From positions 1 through 35,263 of the IMG/VR virus record IMGVR_UViG_3300027759_000233: a stretch of DNA of 35,263 nucleotides; one strand, given 5' to 3'. Position numbers and translations under genes: made by a program. The notes below the pieces were generated by a model. That model made no database searches and was not told where the DNA came from. It was given only the letters and a program-made list of their open reading frames with translations. The stretch is from a virus. Every line of letters begins with the position of its first letter. The first letter of the stretch is position 1. Below, one piece after another: positions 15,381 through 21,224 of this stretch.

Positions 15381-16886
15381 TTAGTAGTACGCCACTTTGC
15401 GTTTAAATGGCTTTACTTCGTCTTCTCTGTCGCTGTTTAAACGCAGAAAGCCACCTTGTCGAAATCTTAGCAGAGCCTGACTGGTTGAGTCCACTAAATC
15501 GTCATGGTCGCCATTGGGAAAAGAGGCGCACTCTTCCATGACTTCATCAGCCCAGCGAACGTCAGGACACCACACCATGCCCGAATGAAACAGGTCGGAT
15601 ATAGCGTTTACACGGGCTATCTTATCACTTCCCTTACTTGGTGTGTACTCTGAAACAGGGATTCCCATCTGTCTTAACTCATAGATTAATGGTGCACCTG
15701 CTGCTCGTTTTTCCACAATACAGGTATCAGGATTCCATTCCTTGTACTGGTCATACGCCCTGCGTTTTAATTCTGGGAACTCCATGCGTTCCTTGAGAGC
15801 GTTTAACAAAATGATATTGGCACGGTTCTCGCCATTTTCATTGGGTAGGTAGAAAACGCCCCATGTTGTACAGGCTGAGTAGTCGGCTCGGTTGTTCTTC
15901 TCAAAAGCCGTATCCCAAGACTGGATGGTGTACTCGATAGGGGGAGGATGGTCATCTTCCCATATCTTCCAGTACTCCCGCTTGATAATCGCTCCCTCTT
16001 CGGAAGTAGGATTTTGCTGGTATTGGGCTTCCCACTTACCTACAGGGAGTTCAGCCTTAATAGCATGGAGTTCTTTTTCACTCCAAAATTCGGGCCATAA
16101 GGGTTTTCCGCTAGGCATCAGGGCAGGGAACTCAATCACTTCCCATTCATCTCCATCCCTTTTGGCGGCATTGGCTAAGATTTGTCCAGTCAGGTCTTTC
16201 TTTGACCAGCGGGTCATCACAATGATGATGGCTCCCCCCGGCTGTAGACGCTGGCGAGGACCAGAGTTGTACCACTCAAAGACTCGGTCATAGACTGAGG
16301 CAGTTCCTTGCATGGCTTCTTGCTCGGAGTGTGGGTCATCAATGATAAGAAGGTCAGCGCCTTTACCCGTTACAGCACCGCCCACACCGATAGCGAAGTA
16401 ATCTCCGCCCTTGTTTGTGTTCCAGCGTCCTGCGGCTTTGGAGTCGGTAGATAGTTTGGTGGGGAAGATAGCCTGATAGTCTGGGGTGTTGACCAAGTTC
16501 CTGACTTTGCGACCAAAACCCACGGCAAGTTCTGCGGTATGGGCTGTCTCAATAATTTTCTTCTCAGGGAATCTTCCCAAGAACCAAGCGGGGAGAAGAT
16601 AGGACGCAAACTCCGACTTGGTGTGTCGGGGAGGCATATTGATGATGAGTCTCTTTAACTTTCCTTCGGCTACCCGCTCGAATGCCTCTGCCATATCCCT
16701 GTGGTGTTTGCCGGGAATGAAGGCTGACCACATCTCCCGCACAAATGGCAGGAAGTTGTTGCGGCATCTTTCCTTCTTGTCTTCCCCAAATAGAGCGTTT
16801 ATCTTGGCAATGTTGGGATGGTCAGGCGGCAGGACATCGAGCAGTTCTCGATACTGGGTTATTTCTTTTTGGGTAAGGAGAGTCAC
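15381..16886 (-). CDS. terL: Terminase large subunit
   Basis: A 501-residue packaging motor. The ATPase shows a Walker A-like PPRHTKSE (85-92), Walker B LLIIDDPH (179-186) and a VMTRW coupling segment near 223-227. The C-terminal RNase H-like nuclease shows WDTAF (D325), VEKRAAG (E392) and DHDDLVD (D462-D466). It would cut concatemers and pump DNA through the portal. The start is a GTG overlapping the stop of the HTH gene (GTGA); no strong ribosome site precedes it, so coupling is likely. Confidence 0.92.
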   Translation of the reverse strand: MTLLTQKEITQYRELLDVLPPDHPNIAKINALFGEDKKERCRNNFLPFVREMWSAFIPGKHHRDMAEAFERVAEGKLKRLIINMPPRHTKSEFASYLLPAWFLGRFPEKKIIETAHTAELAVGFGRKVRNLVNTPDYQAIFPTKLSTDSKAAGRWNTNKGGDYFAIGVGGAVTGKGADLLIIDDPHSEQEAMQGTASVYDRVFEWYNSGPRQRLQPGGAIIIVMTRWSKKDLTGQILANAAKRDGDEWEVIEFPALMPSGKPLWPEFWSEKELHAIKAELPVGKWEAQYQQNPTSEEGAIIKREYWKIWEDDHPPPIEYTIQSWDTAFEKNNRADYSACTTWGVFYLPNENGENRANIILLNALKERMEFPELKRRAYDQYKEWNPDTCIVEKRAAGAPLIYELRQMGIPVSEYTPSKGSDKIARVNAISDLFHSGMVWCPDVRWADEVMEECASFPNGDHDDLVDSTSQALLRFRQGGFLRLNSDREDEVKPFKRKVAYY

Positions 16887-17113
16887 AGAGCGGTTACGTG
16901 CTTAACGCTGTTGTCGATGACTTTCATAGAGCGAATCATATGGGGCTTGATATGGAGTAGCCCCCGCTCCCGTAGGCAATGGATGTGTCGGTGGATGTTT
17001 GACTTAGAGCGCATGCCCAGCCCTTGGGCTATCTCAGAGTATGACGGGGAAAAGCCACGCATCTTAATAAATGCTTGGATAAAGTCATAAACCAGTTTTT
17101 GTTTTTCAGTCAT
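16883..17113 (-). CDS. LexA-type winged HTH DNA-binding protein
   Basis: A 76-residue protein equal to the DNA-binding domain of LexA: TEKQKLVYDFIQAFIKMRGFSPSYSEIAQGLGMRSKSNIHRHIHCLRERGLLHIKPHMIRSMKV. The turn-helix SPSYSEIAQGLGMRS-SNIHRHIHCL is clear. The LexA self-cleavage domain is absent and the protein is complete, with GGGGGG(T)G before the ATG. Adjacent to large terminase and some distance from the small subunit, it could regulate late genes or act in packaging-site recognition. Both ideas are inference. Confidence 0.7.
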   Translation of the reverse strand: MTEKQKLVYDFIQAFIKMRGFSPSYSEIAQGLGMRSKSNIHRHIHCLRERGLLHIKPHMIRSMKVIDNSVKHVTAL

Positions 17114-17193
17114 ACACCCCCCGAACGAATAGGTAACGTTTCCTATTGTACACGTTTAAACGGGGTAGTTGAGACTCGATTTGGTTGTTATGC

Positions 17194-17394
17194 TCAGAAT
17201 GTATACATGTCACCCTGAACGTGTACAGGAAAGCCAGAAAAATATACACATCCAACATCCTCGACTGCTGGCTTAACATCCCAACACGGCTGGGGACTGT
17301 GCGTGGTAACGGGCTTATCGTTCCTGCCCACGCCTACCTTAAATGCCGAGTCAATCCCCATGCGTGTTAGTTGTTGGTAGCGACTGGGAACCAC
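17194..17394 (-). pseudogene. Possible truncated PAAR-like ORF
   Basis: A 66-codon frame (GTG start; an internal ATG lies at 17361) encoding ...DSAFKVGVGRNDKPVTTHSPQPCWDVKPAVEDVGCVYFSGFPVHVQGDMYTF. The VGVGRxD, HSPQPC and VYFSGxPVxxxGDMYT pattern recalls the first half of PAAR-type spike-tip proteins, but the frame stops where the second metal-binding half should follow. No clear ribosome site precedes it. It may be a decayed gene, or a chance ORF in a repeat-bearing spacer. Low confidence. Confidence 0.3.
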
Positions 17395-17458
17395 CCCATT
17401 TAAAGCACCCGTAACTTACAAGGAAAACAGAGCATCGCTACCAACACGGCTGGAGACT
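17281..17458. repeat. Direct and inverted repeats in late-arm spacer
   Basis: CCAACACGGCTGGGGACT (17281-17298) recurs as CCAACACGGCTGGAGACT (17441-17458), one mismatch, exactly 160 bp apart. Within the same stretch TGTTGGTAGCGA (17372-17383) is the perfect inverse of TCGCTACCAACA (17435-17446), giving a 12-bp stem with a 51-base loop. The spacer 17114-17472 otherwise holds only the doubtful ORF and one GTTTAAAC. Partial duplication or a structured RNA are possible origins. Confidence 0.5.
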
Positions 17459-17472
17459 TTTGATGTCTCACT

Positions 17473-17631
17473 CTAGTGGGTGTCCCGCATGAACTTAATC
17501 ACTTGGTCTGGGCAATCCACAAAATCTCCATGCGTGTAGGAGCCATTGTCTAGGATTTGCACCCAGTTACCTTCCCTTGTCGGGCTGTGCTTCGCTAGAG
17601 CACCCCCAATGGCACGAACGATTGTAAACAT
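17473..17631 (-). CDS. Short hypothetical protein, 52 residues
   Basis: A 52-residue ORF: MFTIVRAIGGALAKHSPTREGNWVQ..., ending QVIKFMRDTH. It lies twenty bases downstream of the 89-residue gene on the same strand and fills a space otherwise empty. The composition is ordinary for a folded small protein (Trp, Gly, mixed charges). The ribosome site is weak. I do not recognise a family. Collinearity with the surrounding operon is the main support. Confidence 0.45.
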   Translation of the reverse strand: MFTIVRAIGGALAKHSPTREGNWVQILDNGSYTHGDFVDCPDQVIKFMRDTH

Positions 17632-17650
17632 AAAAACGCCTATTGGCTAC

Positions 17651-17920
17651 TTAACGAGTCTCCCCGTTATAACGCCAATTTTTTGGGTAGGGCTTCTTGC
17701 CCTCATTAATAATCTGCACATACGCATCTATTAACTGAGAAGTTCCATGTCTTTCTGTAAACCAATTTGTTGCTTTGATTACATCTGATTCGCTTGAATT
17801 TAACCCACTACGGTTTAAAGCATAGAGTAGACGGGCTATGACCCAATCAGCCTCATTCATTTCTTTTCTTGGAGTGTCACTCAATTCACCAAGAAATTTA
17901 CTTATCTCTTCTTTAGTCAT
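17651..17920 (-). CDS. Hypothetical protein, 89 residues
   Basis: An 89-residue helical protein (MTKEEISKFLGELSDTPRKEMNEADWVIARLLYALNRSGLNSSESDVIKATNWFTERHGTSQLIDAYVQIINEGKKPYPKNW). Its ATG overlaps the stop of the gene upstream by four bases, so it belongs to the same operon. No domain is recognised. It is part of a three-gene set of small ORFs between small and large terminase genes. Confidence 0.55.
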   Translation of the reverse strand: MTKEEISKFLGELSDTPRKEMNEADWVIARLLYALNRSGLNSSESDVIKATNWFTERHGTSQLIDAYVQIINEGKKPYPKNWRYNGETR

Positions 17921-18159
17921 GTGTTCTCCTTGAGTTTGGCTTCTGTTAGTTCTATCTCTTGACCAAGCCTTTGCACTTCACGCATAGCCTGTTCTCTCTC
18001 CAGTTCATTAACCCTGTCATTGAGTACACGAACCAACTCCGTCAGGACAGTAACCTCTGCCATTAACTGCTCTCTACTTGGAGTGGCTTTCATTATTACA
18101 GAACGTTCTCTATTCTCTCTTTCTATGCGTTCAAACTCTTCATCTTCCGCTGTCTTCAT
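17917..18159 (-). CDS. Small coiled-coil protein
   Basis: An 80-residue protein starting MKTAEDEEFERIERENRERSVIMK, with a leucine-heptad coiled coil from about residue 33 to 75 (VTVLTELVRVLNDRVNELEREQAMREVQRLGQEIELTEAKL). I chose the ATG at 18159, which overlaps the upstream stop (ATGA) and follows GAGGG, rather than an in-frame ATG 21 codons earlier inside the upstream gene. It is likely oligomeric; function unknown. Confidence 0.55.
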   Translation of the reverse strand: MKTAEDEEFERIERENRERSVIMKATPSREQLMAEVTVLTELVRVLNDRVNELEREQAMREVQRLGQEIELTEAKLKENT

Positions 18160-18374
18160 AATGCCCTCGCTTTCATCATTTCGTCTGCTTGACAATATGC
18201 GTTCTTTGCAATTGCCTCCCAATCTAACTCTTGACTATCCGCAAGAAATCCTGACAACAAACCTTGCACAATCTTTGCCGCAAAGTAATCACGCAAAGTC
18301 ATGCCTGTAACGTGCATCCCTAAAGTTTGTGTTCCGTGGTTGTGTAACGGAAATGCTGGTATGTTTTGTTTCAC
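18156..18374 (-). CDS. Conserved small phage protein (GMTLRDYFAAK)
   Basis: A 72-residue protein (MKQNIPAFPLHNHGTQTLGMHVTGMTLRDYFAAKIVQGLLSGF..., ending AIAKNAYCQADEMMKARAL). The GMTLRDYFAAKxxQGLL and AYxxADxMMKAR blocks are typical of a widespread small phage protein of unknown function. It starts with GTG after AGGAGG with a six-base spacer. The GTG lies inside the parS-like palindrome 18368-18381, so a protein bound there would cover the translation start region in DNA. Downstream genes overlap it. Confidence 0.62.
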   Translation of the reverse strand: MKQNIPAFPLHNHGTQTLGMHVTGMTLRDYFAAKIVQGLLSGFLADSQELDWEAIAKNAYCQADEMMKARAL

Positions 18375-18381
18375 GTGAAAC
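18368..18381. promoter_or_regulatory. parS-like ParB-binding palindrome
   Basis: GTTTCACGTGAAAC is a perfect 14-bp palindrome. With one flanking base on each side it reads TGTTTCACGTGAAACC, matching 15 of 16 bases of the bacterial parS site TGTTTCACGTGAAACA bound by chromosomal ParB. It straddles the GTG start codon of the 72-residue gene. A specific 14-mer is expected about 0.0001 times in a window of this size. Binding by host ParB is inferred, not shown. Confidence 0.65.
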
Positions 18382-18599
18382 CTCCTGTAAAAATTTATAC
18401 ACCCCTCCCCCCTATCCTTTTCAAAACATAAGGGGGTACTTCTGCTGTAGCGAACGTTCGTAGTGTATCAGGAATTAGTGATGGGGTGTGGGAAATCGAG
18501 TGTAGTGGGCTGAGCGGGCAAGCGTCCAATCGGGCGGGTGCGGGGGTAGTGGGTCACGCACACCACGCATCGCACTAGCCGTACCCTGTTTAAACGTTC
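18382..18599. other. Spacer after small terminase gene
   Basis: No convincing gene. The stretch starts with the AGGAGG of the 72-residue gene, contains C-rich then G-rich runs, and carries the perfect 10-bp palindrome CGAACGTTCG (18451-18460), plus a GTTTAAAC copy at 18588-18595. No T-run follows a hairpin, so I do not call a terminator. A promoter or operator for the genes to its left is possible. Confidence 0.4.
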
Positions 18600-19220
18600 T
18601 CAGTTCAGTAGTGACTTAGGTTTGGCTGACTGTAGTAATGCGAGGGATGACTCCAGTTCTTTCTTGAGTGAGTCCACGTTGACCTCTTCCACTTTGCTCT
18701 CTACCTTGTCAGTGAACATGCCAATGGCTCTGCCCATTAGTTCTAACGCCTTGAGTTTGTCACTTGTCCTTTCCCCCGCTCTCTCAGCGTGGTTATACAG
18801 TTCCGACATGATGTGTCTACGTGTGGCTTGGTTGTCAGCAATGACGTTTTCTTTGAGAGTGACCCAAAAAGACTCTAGTAACTGAGTAATTCGTGCATCC
18901 TTCAAAAGTCGGTTCGCATCGCTGACAATTGATGCCTCGCTCATGTTGGAGCAGTCGTAAGCCCTACGATACGCATCGCTTGGTGACATGCCTTGCACTA
19001 TGTTGGATGCGAATGCATGCATCTTTGCAGTCATTCGTTTGTCTTTGCCATTCGTTGACGTTTCGTCTTTGTGTACGCCTCTTGGTAGTCCATTCTTTTT
19101 CTTCTTTACCACTACTTGTGACACAGCAGTCTGTATGTCTACGACATGAGTCCCCGCTCCCTGTGTGCTTGCATCATTCGTGCTTGTAGTGCTTGTCGTT
19201 GTGTGCATGTCTTTTTCCAT
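18600..19220 (-). CDS. Terminase small subunit (probable)
   Basis: A 206-residue protein. A Thr/Ser-rich leader (residues 1-35) precedes a basic stretch (VVKKKKNGLPRGVH). Then comes a small-terminase-like DNA-binding region: MTAKMHAFASNIVQGMSPSDAYRRAYDCSNMSEASIVSDANRLLKDARITQLLESF, where the SPSDAYRRAY and ANRLLKDARI helices are characteristic. A C-terminal coiled coil (SKVEEVNVDSLKKELESSLALL) suits ring assembly. It should bind the packaging site and hand DNA to the large subunit. ATG follows AGGAG at nine bases. It is the first late-strand gene beside the intergenic origin region. Confidence 0.68.
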   Translation of the reverse strand: MEKDMHTTTSTTSTNDASTQGAGTHVVDIQTAVSQVVVKKKKNGLPRGVHKDETSTNGKDKRMTAKMHAFASNIVQGMSPSDAYRRAYDCSNMSEASIVSDANRLLKDARITQLLESFWVTLKENVIADNQATRRHIMSELYNHAERAGERTSDKLKALELMGRAIGMFTDKVESKVEEVNVDSLKKELESSLALLQSAKPKSLLN

Positions 19221-19312
19221 CGTTTGTCACTCCTAGTGCGTTGATATCTCCACTTCATTGCCTGAGTGGTTTGCTACGCATGGTGACCGTTTAAACATCG
19301 ACAGTCAACAAG

Positions 19313-19340
19313 GTTCGCTAAGTGTTCGCAGTGTGTTCGC
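19313..19340. repeat. Three helically phased GTTCGC repeats
   Basis: GTTCGC starts at 19313, 19324 and 19335, a strict 11-bp period, close to one DNA turn. Binding sites so placed lie on the same face of the helix. They are 93 bases upstream of the small-terminase start and about 200 bases from the DnaA boxes, so they could be an operator for the late arm or iterons for an origin protein. Confidence 0.5.
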
Positions 19341-19479
19341 AACAGTGAGCACATCGAGACACTCATTGCCCATTACTGACACCCTACAACGCCTGACCAT
19401 TTCGCTACGCTGAGAGTCCCCCGAACCACAGGCTCATCACAGGCTCAAAACATGCGCTAGTCGTTTAAACGTGCCTTAG

Positions 19480-19512
19480 TTGACATAGTCCACGCCATGT
19501 GGTCTATGTCAA
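19480..19512. promoter_or_regulatory. Long dyad with TTGACA on both strands
   Basis: TTGACATAG (19480-19488) and CTATGTCAA (19504-19512) are a perfect 9-bp inverted repeat. After one mismatch the stem continues with CCAC/GTGG around a five-base loop, 14 positions in all. Each arm carries a consensus -35 hexamer TTGACA, but no good -10 at 17 bases, so an operator or an origin-associated hairpin is at least as likely as a promoter. It lies 29 bases from the first DnaA box. Confidence 0.55.
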
Positions 19513-19540
19513 AACTGACCTGTTTAAACATACAGAGAAG

Positions 19541-19600
19541 TTATCCACAGCCTGTTGATAAGTAAAAGTTATCCACAAAATTGTTAATAACTTATTGAAA
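19541..19600. other. Putative replication origin: DnaA-box cluster
   Basis: Two perfect DnaA boxes TTATCCACA (19541-19549, 19569-19577) lie in direct orientation 28 bp apart. Between them TGTTGATAA (19553-19561) is an inverted box with one mismatch. AT-rich DNA follows (TTGTTAATAACTTATTG...), suited to strand opening. Together with the phased repeats and the dyad this is a classic origin arrangement that would use host DnaA. Only sequence evidence supports it. Confidence 0.65.
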
Positions 19601-19633
19601 ACAAAATAACTCAAACCTCGTATATTGAACGAA

Positions 19634-20092
19634 TGCAAGCACGTCAAGGGGTAGGGTGCTTGCACCCCTAATAATCGCTTGTAGGGCGTTTAAATCGGTC
19701 GGTCACACCAAAAAGTATTACTTTAAAAAATCTTCATTTTTTTTAAAAACCTTGTCAACCGTGGTGCTTGCATGACCGTTTAAATGGTGCTATCATCAAA
19801 CCTCACTCAGTGCTTGCATCGGGTGACTCGCAAACGAATCAGCGAGTAATAAAAGTGATTCGGTGCGATAGGGGAACTAGAGGTACTCGATGCCTATACC
19901 TACACCGCATGACCGCTTTGACCCATGACCTGACGATTGTGGCGAGTGCGACAGTTACCTAGCGATAGGTTGTTCTTTATGCATGTGCTCAATACTTGCG
20001 TACCGATTCAGTTGTGGGTCTGACTCACACATTCACGGTTCTTACTTGGGTGCATGCATGGTGAAAATCCATCTAGTTGGGCAGTGCTTGCA
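19634..20092. repeat. GTGCTTGCA repeat family
   Basis: GTGCTTGCA occurs at 19656-19664, 19764-19772, 19810-19818 and 20084-20092, with an inverted copy TGCAAGCAC at 19634-19642. A further copy at 29480-29488 precedes the exonuclease operon. At 19764 and 29480 it overlaps a TTGCAT -35-like hexamer. Copies 19634 and 19656 face each other, and GGGTGCTTGCACCC there can form a tight hairpin. It looks like an operator or promoter box for rightward early genes. Confidence 0.5.
19768..19796 (+). promoter_or_regulatory. Putative early promoter, rightward
   Basis: TTGCAT (19768-19773), a 17-base spacer that contains CGTTTAAATG, then TATCAT (19791-19796; five of six to TATAAT). The -35 hexamer is part of a GTGCTTGCA repeat. 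It would give a leader of about 330 bases to the first early gene. The same TTGCAT-N17-TA(N)CAT arrangement recurs at 29484-29512. Confidence 0.4.
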
Positions 20093-20129
20093 CCGTCCAA
20101 TAGGATGTAATTTCTATAGGAGGCATCAC

Positions 20130-20273
20130 ATGAAGTTTTGGCATTACTACTGTTTGAAGTCCCCGCTGTGTCTTATTGGGTATGTATTCGGTACTCAGGA
20201 CATGGCATTTTTGTGGGTTGCAGTGCTCTCAGCATTCTGCATACCTTTGTTTGCTTACTTGGAGGAAATCTAA
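20130..20273 (+). CDS. Small membrane protein, first early gene
   Basis: A 47-residue protein (MKFWHYYCLKSPLCLIGYVFG..., ending PLFAYLEEI) with two short hydrophobic segments, LCLIGYVF and FLWVAVLSAFCIPLFAYL. The ATG follows AGGAGG at six bases, a strong ribosome site. The stop overlaps the next start (TAATG). Early small membrane proteins often modify host envelope functions; no specific role can be read here. Confidence 0.55.
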   Translation: MKFWHYYCLKSPLCLIGYVFGTQDMAFLWVAVLSAFCIPLFAYLEEI

Positions 20274-20425
20274 TGGCTGATGAACGTAACCCTGTTTTAC
20301 TTGGTATCGAGCGAGACCTTGAGAGTGGCATACCTCTCATCGAGGTAGCGATTCGCAATGAAGTCCCTCTGTTCATCGTTGAAGACGTGCGGAGGTTTAT
20401 GGACTCAATTTCGGAGGAAATCTAA
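20273..20425 (+). CDS. Small acidic hypothetical protein
   Basis: A 50-residue protein (MADERNPVLLGIERDLESGIPLIEVAIRNEVPLFIVEDVRRFMDSISEEI), helical and acidic. Both its start and the next gene's start sit in the identical context GGAGGAAATCTAATG, with the stop of the previous gene overlapping the ATG. This copied junction suggests duplication of a translation-coupling element. No family recognised. Confidence 0.5.
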   Translation: MADERNPVLLGIERDLESGIPLIEVAIRNEVPLFIVEDVRRFMDSISEEI

Positions 20426-20613
20426 TGAGAAAAATTCTCTATGTGCTAAGTCACATTTTGTTTGCATCGGTGTTTTCATCGTTGCTTTGTATCGCACTCC
20501 TTGACTGGATGGGCGGGTGTGGTGAGTCGTTTACACGTGCTGACGGTACGTCCCAAATGGGAGAGTGCATCGGGCGTGAAACCTTTTTCAACTTTTTAGG
20601 AGCATTGCTATGA
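20425..20613 (+). CDS. Small membrane/exported protein
   Basis: A 62-residue protein with an N-terminal hydrophobic segment (ILYVLSHILFASVFSSLLCIALLDWM) and a Cys/Gly-rich outer part (GGCGESFTRADGTSQMGECIGRETFFNFLGALL). The two cysteines could form a disulfide if exported. Start at the repeated GGAGGAAATCTAATG junction; stop overlaps the SprT-like gene (ATGA). Unknown function. Confidence 0.5.
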   Translation: MRKILYVLSHILFASVFSSLLCIALLDWMGGCGESFTRADGTSQMGECIGRETFFNFLGALL

Positions 20614-21206
20614 GTCAACGTGAACCGTGGCTGACCTCTGCCGTGGGCGAATTGCGTCCCATCTTTGAGGCACACAACTTCCCTCTCCCTGAGAAAATCA
20701 GGGTGACCTGTGGGTTTCCCTCCAAGTTCGCACGTGCCATCAACCGTGCTATGGGTGAGTGGCATCCACCATCGTCCTCTGCTGACGGTCACCATGAAAT
20801 CTTCATCTCCCCTGTGGAGTCTGACCCTTGGTCAGTGCTTGGCACACTGGTGCATGAACTCTGCCACTCTGCTACGCCTGACGATGGTCACCGTGGTGCT
20901 TTCCCCGCCCTTGCCAAGAAGATGCACCTAGAGGGCAAGCCCTCTGCCACACGCATCGGCAAGACGTTCAAGGAGGAGTTTGTTTCCATCCTTGACTCTC
21001 TTGGCGAGTACCCACACGCCAACCTAGACGTGACTGCCGACAACAAAACGCAGAGCACACGCATGCTGAAAGTTGTCTGCCCCACATGCATCGAGCACCA
21101 CCCTGACGGCAGAGTCAAGTGGCAGTATTCGTTCCGCATGTCCCAGTACACCGCAGACAAGGGCACACCGACTTGCCCATGCGGTACGCAAACTCAACTC
21201 GCTTAA
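20610..21206 (+). CDS. SprT-like zinc metalloprotein
   Basis: A 198-residue protein with LVHELCHSATPDDGHRGAF: H82-E83-x2-H86 and the likely third ligand H94 in GH. This is the SprT/gluzincin-like motif. The C-terminus carries a zinc ribbon, C157-x2-C160 and C189-x-C191, as in SprT family proteins. Such proteins resemble the SPRTN protease that clears DNA-protein crosslinks. The phage substrate is unknown. It heads the AAA+/VWA cassette, 18 bases before the ATPase gene. Confidence 0.7.
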   Translation: MSQREPWLTSAVGELRPIFEAHNFPLPEKIRVTCGFPSKFARAINRAMGEWHPPSSSADGHHEIFISPVESDPWSVLGTLVHELCHSATPDDGHRGAFPALAKKMHLEGKPSATRIGKTFKEEFVSILDSLGEYPHANLDVTADNKTQSTRMLKVVCPTCIEHHPDGRVKWQYSFRMSQYTADKGTPTCPCGTQTQLA

Positions 21207-21224
21207 TTTTTCGGAGGCTTAACC

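Larger units (their letters stand above)
19221..20129. other. Divergent intergenic control region
   Basis: About 900 bases without a convincing gene, between the leftward late arm and the rightward early operon. It holds, left to right: GTTTAAAC (19289), three phased GTTCGC repeats, a CACAGGCTCA pair near 19430, GTTTAAAC (19463), a long dyad, GTTTAAAC (19522), DnaA boxes with AT-rich DNA, GTGCTTGCA repeats and a promoter-like pair. The organisation fits a replication origin plus early promoters; the packaging site could also be here. Confidence 0.6.

Noticed and set aside
17185-17370. Plus-strand 61-residue frame in the late-arm spacer
   Set aside because: No ribosome site, against the direction of all neighbours, and it crosses the repeat region.
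19595-19626. TTGAAA ... TATATT as a promoter beside the DnaA boxes
   Set aside because: The spacer is 20 bases, too long for a standard sigma-70 promoter.
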